From IMG/VR virus record IMGVR_UViG_3300037189_023248, positions 1 through 23,891 of that record: 23,891 bases of DNA, one strand, 5' to 3'. Position 1 is the first letter of the stretch; every line of letters starts with the position of its first letter. Shown here piece by piece: positions 15,405-19,535 of this stretch. Below the pieces are notes generated by a model, which did no database searches, was not told the origin of the DNA, and worked only from the letters and a program-made list of their open reading frames with translations. The position numbers and the translations under genes were made by a program. This DNA is from a virus.

Positions 15405-15646
15405 GTAAATTTAACCCATACGACAGTAAATTAAAAGGAACATTAGTTTATGTTTCCAATGACAATGTCGATCAGGCTTTACGCAAGTTCAAGAAAAAAG
15501 TCATAGACTGTAATTTATTAAAAGATCTACAAGCTCGCGAATGCTACGAAAAACCCAGCATCACACGTAAGGTTAAGGCTAAAGCGGCTCGCAATCGGTG
15601 GCGTCGAAAATTAGGTGCAGATGCGATTCCTACCAAAAAATATTGA
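15401..15646 (+). CDS. rpsU: Ribosomal protein bS21 homologue
   Basis: An 81-aa basic protein matching bS21: VYVSNDNVDQALRKFKKKV (16-34), then LLKDLQARECYEKPS (39-53), and a basic tail with the KxKAxxxRWRRKL pattern (57-71). bS21 sits on the 30S platform near the anti-Shine-Dalgarno end of 16S rRNA and is among the last proteins to join. Phage-borne bS21 is known from pelagiphages and metagenomic phages. The ATG overlaps the clpX stop (ATGA), so the two are coupled. It may replace host bS21 and bias initiation toward phage mRNAs; that effect is inferred. Confidence 0.9.
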   Translation: MSKFNPYDSKLKGTLVYVSNDNVDQALRKFKKKVIDCNLLKDLQARECYEKPSITRKVKAKAARNRWRRKLGADAIPTKKY

Positions 15647-15673
15647 CACTCTTTGAGAGTTGTTGTATAAATA
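15643..15673 (+). promoter_or_regulatory. Hybrid sigma70/late-type promoter of hsp20
   Basis: TTGACA (15643-15648), a 17-nt spacer and TATAAATA (15666-15673), so one box could serve both as sigma70 -10 (TATAAA) and as a T4-late box. The expected start is near 15679. Confidence 0.7.
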
Positions 15674-15733
15674 GTAATGTTGATGCCCGATTGGGGTCGA
15701 CAATGTAATCTTGCTTAAATAAGGAGAAAAAAC
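15666..15733 (+). promoter_or_regulatory. hsp20 leader shared with dnaK leader
   Basis: Blocks ATAAATA, TGATGC, GGGTC, AATCTTGCTTA (15707-15717) and AAGGAGAAA occur in the same order as in 19460-19535 upstream of dnaK. AAGGAG is the Shine-Dalgarno for the ATG at 15734. Confidence 0.65.
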
Positions 15734-16186
15734 ATGACTACATATACACTTCAGGGTTTTGACTTACCCACACTACATCGTAAATTTATTGGCTTTGATC
15801 CACTGTTTGAAGATCTAACACGAGCCTTTCACAACAAAAACGATAACTATCCCCCGTACAACATTGTACGAGTTGACGAAAGTCGTTTTGTTATTGAAAT
15901 AGCAATCGCTGGTTTTCAGGAAAGCGAGCTAGACGTATCACTAACCAACCGTATCTTAAACATCACCGGTAAGCGTCGCATTGATGCAACTGCTAGCGAG
16001 AAAGAATACCTACATCGTGGTATTAGCAGCCGTGATTTTGAGCGTACATTCACACTTGGTGAGCATATGGAAGTCGTTGGTGCATCTGTAAAAAATGGCA
16101 TCCTAACAGTTACATTGGATCAGCAGATTCCAGACGAAGCCAAAACTCGCCGTATTGCTATCAGTTCAGAAAGCACTAGCGGTTGA
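15734..16186 (+). CDS. hsp20: Small heat-shock protein Hsp20 (IbpA-like)
   Basis: A 150-aa holdase. The N-terminal arm (1-40, LHRKFIGFDPLFEDL) resembles IbpA/IbpB. The alpha-crystallin domain spans about 42-130 (YNIVRVDESRFVIEIAIAGF, ending GILTVTL), and the C-terminal IxI motif is IAI (141-143), used for oligomer docking. Such proteins bind unfolding clients and hand them to DnaK. Hsp20 genes are known in cyanophages and other T4-like phages, where they are thought to help virion assembly. The promoter is strong and the leader is shared with dnaK, implying common control. Confidence 0.95.
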   Translation: MTTYTLQGFDLPTLHRKFIGFDPLFEDLTRAFHNKNDNYPPYNIVRVDESRFVIEIAIAGFQESELDVSLTNRILNITGKRRIDATASEKEYLHRGISSRDFERTFTLGEHMEVVGASVKNGILTVTLDQQIPDEAKTRRIAISSESTSG

Positions 16187-16211
16187 CTTTTAGTTAACAC
16201 TAGTTTAATAT
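16183..16211 (+). promoter_or_regulatory. Candidate sigma70 promoter for clpS
   Basis: TTGACT (16183-16188), a 17-nt spacer and TAATAT (16206-16211), overlapping the end of hsp20. The expected start is near 16218, at the foot of the following hairpin. Confidence 0.5.
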
Positions 16212-16215
16212 ACAC

Positions 16216-16243
16216 AAGGAGCGGTGCCAATGCGCTGCTCCTT
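16216..16243 (+). promoter_or_regulatory. Hairpin covering a Shine-Dalgarno upstream of clpS
   Basis: AAGGAGC (16216-16222) pairs perfectly with GCTCCTT (16237-16243) across a 14-nt loop. It is not followed by a T run, so it is not a good terminator. The masked AAGGAG is spaced 8 nt from the mini-ORF ATG at 16230. Confidence 0.6.
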
Positions 16244-16256
16244 ATATGGAATTTAA
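16230..16256 (+). CDS. Eight-codon upstream ORF (MRCSLYGI) before clpS
   Basis: ATG at 16230 follows AAGGAG with ideal 8-nt spacing and reads eight codons to TAA at 16254-16256, two bases before the clpS ATG. clpS itself has no Shine-Dalgarno, so ribosomes finishing this mini-ORF could re-initiate on clpS. No family can be assigned to so short a peptide, and its translation is inferred. Confidence 0.45.
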   Translation: MRCSLYGI

Positions 16257-16258
16257 TA

Positions 16259-16570
16259 ATGACTGCTAACGAAACTGATGTTGCTCAAAAAACAAAAACA
16301 CGCAAGTTATTAAAAGAACCACCAAAATACAAAGTCATTTATCTTAATGATGATGTTACTACAGTAGAATTTGTAGTTGAAACTCTGGTGCAAATTTTTA
16401 ATTACGATCGCCACGATGCTGAAAATAAAGCAATGGAAATAAACCAAAATGGAAGCGGTATTGTAGCTGTACTGCCTTATGAAATTGCTGAACAAAAAGG
16501 TATTGAAGTTACTATGCTAGCAAGGAATAACAATTTTCCATTGCAAGTTCGAATTGAACCAGATTTATAA
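16259..16570 (+). CDS. clpS: ClpS-type N-degron adaptor
   Basis: A 103-aa protein with a flexible basic N-terminal tail (1-20) and the ClpS core: PPKYKVIYLNDD (21-32), TVEFVVE (35-41), then GSGIVAVLPYEIAEQK (65-80) and the closing NNFPLQVRIE. ClpS brings proteins with Leu, Phe, Tyr or Trp at the N-terminus to ClpA. The Asn30-Asp31-Asp32 pocket is kept, but the usual pocket His (E. coli His66) is Asn62, and the gatekeeper Met40 is Val36, so ligand preference may be altered. No clpA is seen here; ClpX of this phage is not the known partner, so host ClpA or a new pairing is implied. Confidence 0.92.
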   Translation: MTANETDVAQKTKTRKLLKEPPKYKVIYLNDDVTTVEFVVETLVQIFNYDRHDAENKAMEINQNGSGIVAVLPYEIAEQKGIEVTMLARNNNFPLQVRIEPDL

Positions 16571-16571
16571 A

Positions 16572-16751
16572 ATGGAAAAAGAAAAAACTGTTAGAGAACA
16601 AATCGACCAATTATTATGGTTTCACGGAATAACAGAGAAAGTTGAGATCGAAACAGAAGTAGAGGATATAATTTTAACTCAACTCAAAGACGAAAAACTT
16701 AATAGAGTATGGGTCGAAGATGGTTCGTTGGTGATAGACTTTAACGACTAA
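16572..16751 (+). CDS. Small acidic hypothetical protein, 59 aa
   Basis: Not recognised. ATG at 16572 begins 1 nt after the clpS stop; a TTG at 16554 inside clpS would add six residues but has no Shine-Dalgarno either. The protein is rich in Glu and Asp (EKVEIETEVEDIIL, then VWVEDGSLVIDF), with alternating strands and helix. It is probably co-translated with clpS. It meets the J-protein gene tail to tail with a 4-base overlap. Confidence 0.65.
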   Translation: MEKEKTVREQIDQLLWFHGITEKVEIETEVEDIILTQLKDEKLNRVWVEDGSLVIDFND

Positions 16752-17335
16752 GGTTGGGGATGTCCTAACATCAAGTTCCATGACATGGAACCATAATGAT
16801 AATCGTTTAATATTTCTAACATAAGATTAAATACTGTCATTCGTCGAGTAAACATTGCTAAATCGTTTTGTCTACGTTCAATTAGATTCTCAACAAAGTT
16901 CTTTAGTAAATTTTCTCCATTATGTGTTTTTAACTGTATTCTGTCTCGAGCAATAACAGCATTGCGAATGTTAGTTCGACAGCGTTCCATGTCTGCTTCT
17001 AGTGTACGAGATGCTTGATTAATATCTGCTTGCATTTTAACAATTAAATCTTCTACCTCACTGTTCAAATCAGGTACATATTGATTAACCATGTTAGAAA
17101 GTCGACCCAGTGCTTCGCTTCGAATACTATTGTCTTGATTAATCTTGCCAGTAGCATCATATTCTTGACGTCGTTCGGGATCACTAAGTACTTCGTAAGC
17201 TAGGTTTATTCGTTTGAATTTTTCTGCATCGCCCCCTCTATCGGGATGATGTAGATGTGCTAGTACGCGGTATTGTTGTTTAATTTGTTCTTGGGTACAT
17301 CCAGGAGCAAGTTCGAGTTCTTGATATAAATTCAT
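16748..17335 (-). CDS. J-domain protein (DnaJ-like co-chaperone)
   Basis: A 195-aa protein. The J domain occupies residues 1-62: LYQELELAPGCTQEQIKQQY, the invariant HPD (30-32) that triggers Hsp70 ATP hydrolysis, and FKRINLAYEVLSDPERRQEYD. There is no Gly/Phe region, zinc finger or DnaJ C-terminal domain. Residues 75-195 look like a helical, partly coiled-coil domain that probably picks the client. Its likely partner is the DnaK at 19536. It is the only gene on the - strand in this block, so it is expressed separately. CTAAATAC (17341-17348 on the - strand) lies 7 nt before the ATG, with no Shine-Dalgarno. Confidence 0.92.
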   Translation of the reverse strand: MNLYQELELAPGCTQEQIKQQYRVLAHLHHPDRGGDAEKFKRINLAYEVLSDPERRQEYDATGKINQDNSIRSEALGRLSNMVNQYVPDLNSEVEDLIVKMQADINQASRTLEADMERCRTNIRNAVIARDRIQLKTHNGENLLKNFVENLIERRQNDLAMFTRRMTVFNLMLEILNDYHYGSMSWNLMLGHPQP

Positions 17336-17340
17336 GTTTT

Positions 17341-17348
17341 GTATTTAG
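17341..17348 (-). promoter_or_regulatory. Late-type promoter box of the J-protein gene
   Basis: Reads CTAAATAC on the - strand; its last AAATA base is 7 nt from the ATG at 17335, predicting a leaderless or nearly leaderless mRNA. Confidence 0.4.
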
Positions 17349-17353
17349 TTTGT

Positions 17354-17445
17354 GGACGGTTGGATGAGTGGCTTAAATCAAGGGTTTGCTAAACCCTCGT
17401 CTGTAGTAATACGGACCGCGAGTTCGAATCTCGCACCGTCCTCCA
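17354..17445 (+). tRNA. tRNA-Ser(GCU)
   Basis: Complete class II cloverleaf with encoded CCA. The acceptor is GGACGGT with ACCGTCC, the D stem GAT/ATC has GG in its loop, and the anticodon arm is AGGGT-TTGCTAA-ACCCT with anticodon GCT at 17388-17390. The long variable arm GTCTGTA/TACGGAC closes on GTAA, and the T arm is GCGAG-TTCGAAT-CTCGC. It would read AGC and AGU. The discriminator base is U rather than the G usual in bacterial tRNA-Ser. Confidence 0.96.
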
Positions 17446-17478
17446 TTTTCATTAAATGCTACTATAAACTGCAAAGGT

Positions 17479-17487
17479 TATAAATAG
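17479..17487 (+). promoter_or_regulatory. T4-late-type promoter box close to start codon
   Basis: TATAAATAG is a full match to the T4 late consensus; its last A of AAATA is 9 nt before the ATG at 17495. Confidence 0.5.
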
Positions 17488-17494
17488 CTTTTAT

Positions 17495-17935
17495 ATGCTA
17501 CATTTAATTAAATCAGATCAAGACCAATACTTTCCTAAACTCAAGGAAGATCCAGTACGCCCTAGTATTGACCACAATAAAAGAATCGGCAATAACAGAG
17601 ATATTTTTGTCCTCAGAAACGAACAAGACGATCCTGAAGCTATTACTTGTGTCAGTTATCAAGACAGCGTACCTACCACAGAGAACGAATTATTTGATGT
17701 TAAGCAAGATCCTGACGTTGCTGTGTTTTATACTATTTGGAGTTATAAACCCGGAGCGGGAAGGAATTTAATTTTAGATGCTGTAAACTATATTAAGGCC
17801 AACAATCCCAGTATAACTCGTTTTGTTACGCTGAGTCCGCCTACAGAAATGGCTCGTCGCTTTCATTTAAAAAACGGAGCTCGAGTGTTTAGAGAAAACG
17901 CAGAAACAATTAATTACGAATACATGCGAGGGTAA
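17495..17935 (+). CDS. GNAT-like protein resembling malonyl-CoA decarboxylase core
   Basis: A 146-aa protein. FYTIWSYKPGAGRNLILDAV (78-97) is like the CoA-binding beta-bulge and helix of GNAT acetyltransferases. RFVTLSPPTEMARRFHLKNG (108-127) resembles the FxTLSP segment of malonyl-CoA decarboxylase, itself a GNAT-fold enzyme. The protein is far shorter than that enzyme and lacks its helical domain, so it is best called a small acyl-CoA-binding GNAT-like protein of unknown substrate. There is no Shine-Dalgarno, and the late-type box is very close to the ATG. The next gene starts 2 nt after the stop. Confidence 0.7.
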   Translation: MLHLIKSDQDQYFPKLKEDPVRPSIDHNKRIGNNRDIFVLRNEQDDPEAITCVSYQDSVPTTENELFDVKQDPDVAVFYTIWSYKPGAGRNLILDAVNYIKANNPSITRFVTLSPPTEMARRFHLKNGARVFRENAETINYEYMRG

Positions 17936-17937
17936 AA

Positions 17938-18120
17938 ATGAAATCTGCATATTTTGAAAACCTTGTAAACAAAGAAAGATTTGTTTGTCCCGACCTCAAA
18001 GATATTAGACTAATTGATGGTATTGAATACATTAGAGTGTTACGCGAGGACGGTCGTCGAGAATGTTTGGTGCGGCGAGACAGTTTGAAGAAAGTCGCAA
18101 AAACAGTCAATAAAATCTAA
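17938..18120 (+). CDS. Small basic hypothetical protein, 60 aa
   Basis: Not recognised. It starts 2 nt after the GNAT-like gene, with GAGGG about 9 nt before the ATG, so the two form an operon. The composition is basic (many Arg and Lys) with a beta-like middle (IRLIDGIEYIRVL) and a helical end; small size and charge would suit binding to nucleic acid or to a partner protein, but nothing shows this. Confidence 0.65.
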   Translation: MKSAYFENLVNKERFVCPDLKDIRLIDGIEYIRVLREDGRRECLVRRDSLKKVAKTVNKI

Positions 18121-18151
18121 ACAACATACTTAAATACTGTGTTTTTACGTC

Positions 18152-18159
18152 TATAAATA
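18152..18159 (+). promoter_or_regulatory. T4-late-type promoter box
   Basis: Exact TATAAATA, 22 nt upstream of the ATG at 18181, with AAAGGAA as Shine-Dalgarno between. A second TTAAATAC lies at 18130. Confidence 0.6.
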
Positions 18160-18180
18160 TTCAATAAAGGAATATATAAT

Positions 18181-19260
18181 ATGGCATACGTTACATTCCC
18201 ACAAGCTGAAATTATATCCACTTTAAAGGCTTTATTCCTTCAAGGTGGATCAAAAATAGGACCAAGCCCCACAGTGTGGATTGCAGGATCGCCTGCAATC
18301 CATGTGGATTTGTTTGGCTCTATCTTAGGGGCTATTGGAAATTTATTTCCTTCAACAATTGCAGTGTTACAAACGCAAATTGCTCAATCACTGATAGATG
18401 CTGGTTTAAGTCCGGAAACAGCTCTTGGATTCGTGACAAATCCTCTTCAAACAGCTAGTGATTTATTTAAAACATCAGTTACTGATCCATTAGAAGCAGC
18501 ATTAAAAGAGGCTGCGGACTCGGTATCTAAAACAGCAACAGACGCATTAAACGGTGCAGTTTTGGAAGCACAAAGTATAGCTGGTCAAATTAACGGAACA
18601 CTGTATAATGTTGAGTTTTCTGATGGAGTACCTACTGGTATCTTATCAAATAACCCCTCGAACGTATTTACTGTACAGAATTTAGCAAATCTACCAGCAG
18701 ATAGTACTATTGATCTTACTAAGATTAATTCTGCAACAAGCGAGTTCCTTAAAAACCAACCTATTCTAATACAAGCAGCTGGAAAAGATCTAAGCAATAT
18801 AGCAACAAAGCTAACAAGTGCTGCAGTAGGTACCGCAAAAGAGCTAGTGCAGAAAGAATTACAAGACACTACTACCAAATACTTTAACGATATAAAAGCT
18901 GAGACTCAGAAATACCAAGCACAGATATATTCTGCTACTAATACCGCCACTATACAAGCACAATCATTTGTGTCAAAGGCCTATGCAGCAGCAGCACCAA
19001 TTGTAAAAGTAAACCAAAATATACAGAATAAATTAGCACAAGCTAGTTTACCAGGATATAGAGCATTGGCTGCTACATTTAGTGCAAATGTCAATCTACC
19101 TGTTGCTAATAAAATTGTAAATCTTGTTGACAATGCGGTTGCACAACAACAAAATACTACAACAGATGGTATAGCTAAACTAGCAGCAACTAAGGCAGCC
19201 GAAGGAGTTAAAACTGTTACTGGTAATATACCTGGAGTCAATCTACGGATTGTGTCATAA
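18181..19260 (+). CDS. Ala-rich probable virion protein, 359 aa
   Basis: Family not recognised. The protein is rich in Ala, Thr, Asn, Gln and Ser. The first 60 residues (VWIAGSPAIHVDLFGSILGA) are mixed, the stretch 85-150 is amphipathic helix, and 190-350 is long Ala/Lys/Gln helices resembling phage tail or tape-type rods. The exact TATAAATA box and good Shine-Dalgarno fit strong late expression. A structural or internal virion role is inferred from composition and promoter only. It is flanked by translation and chaperone genes rather than by other tail genes. Confidence 0.7.
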   Translation: MAYVTFPQAEIISTLKALFLQGGSKIGPSPTVWIAGSPAIHVDLFGSILGAIGNLFPSTIAVLQTQIAQSLIDAGLSPETALGFVTNPLQTASDLFKTSVTDPLEAALKEAADSVSKTATDALNGAVLEAQSIAGQINGTLYNVEFSDGVPTGILSNNPSNVFTVQNLANLPADSTIDLTKINSATSEFLKNQPILIQAAGKDLSNIATKLTSAAVGTAKELVQKELQDTTTKYFNDIKAETQKYQAQIYSATNTATIQAQSFVSKAYAAAAPIVKVNQNIQNKLAQASLPGYRALAATFSANVNLPVANKIVNLVDNAVAQQQNTTTDGIAKLAATKAAEGVKTVTGNIPGVNLRIVS

Positions 19261-19339
19261 TTTTGGTAATATTACAGGTTGCTTAGTGTTAGACTATATA
19301 GTATAGTTATTCACATGCCTTATCGAGTAGGGCAACAAT

Positions 19340-19414
19340 TCTCTCAACCCCTAGACAGCGAGGGCCCGGATTTGTAACCCGGTGAGGAGTGTGCAAGTCA
19401 TTCTGGGAGAACCA
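19340..19414 (+). tRNA. tRNA-Thr(UGU)-like, with degenerate elbow
   Basis: The acceptor TCTCTCA pairs with TGGGAGA (one G-U), with encoded ACCA. The D stem CCCT/AGGG is intact. The anticodon arm CCGGA-TTTGTAA-CCCGG has one A-C mismatch and anticodon TGT at 19373-19375. The T stem is GAGTG/CATTC around TGCAAGT. However, base 8 is A rather than T, the D loop lacks GG, and the T loop has TGC for TTC, so the elbow contacts are weakened. It may be a divergent working tRNA or a decaying one. Confidence 0.6.
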
Positions 19415-19444
19415 ACTTAATAAAAATTATATTAAAAGGTAACA

Positions 19445-19473
19445 TTGACAAACAAATAAGATAAATAATATCG
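19445..19473 (+). promoter_or_regulatory. dnaK promoter region
   Basis: TTGACA (19445-19450) is followed by GATAAATAA (19460-19468, late-type box) and TAATAT (19466-19471, 15-nt spacer) or AATATC (17-nt spacer) as possible -10. The sigma70 spacing is poorer than at hsp20. Confidence 0.5.
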
Positions 19474-19535
19474 CTGATGCTGAACAGTTCGGGTCAGTAA
19501 ACTTAAATCTTGCTTATATTTAAAGGAGAAATAAA
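19460..19535 (+). promoter_or_regulatory. dnaK leader shared with hsp20 leader
   Basis: Contains ATAAATA, TGATGC, GGGTC (19491-19495), AATCTTGCTTA (19506-19516) and AAGGAGAAA (19523-19531) in the same order as the hsp20 leader, ending in the Shine-Dalgarno for the ATG at 19536. Confidence 0.65.

Noticed and set aside
16216-16243. Terminator of hsp20
   Set aside because: The 7-bp stem is followed by ATATGG rather than a T run, and its 5' arm is a well-spaced Shine-Dalgarno for a mini-ORF, so a translational role is more likely.
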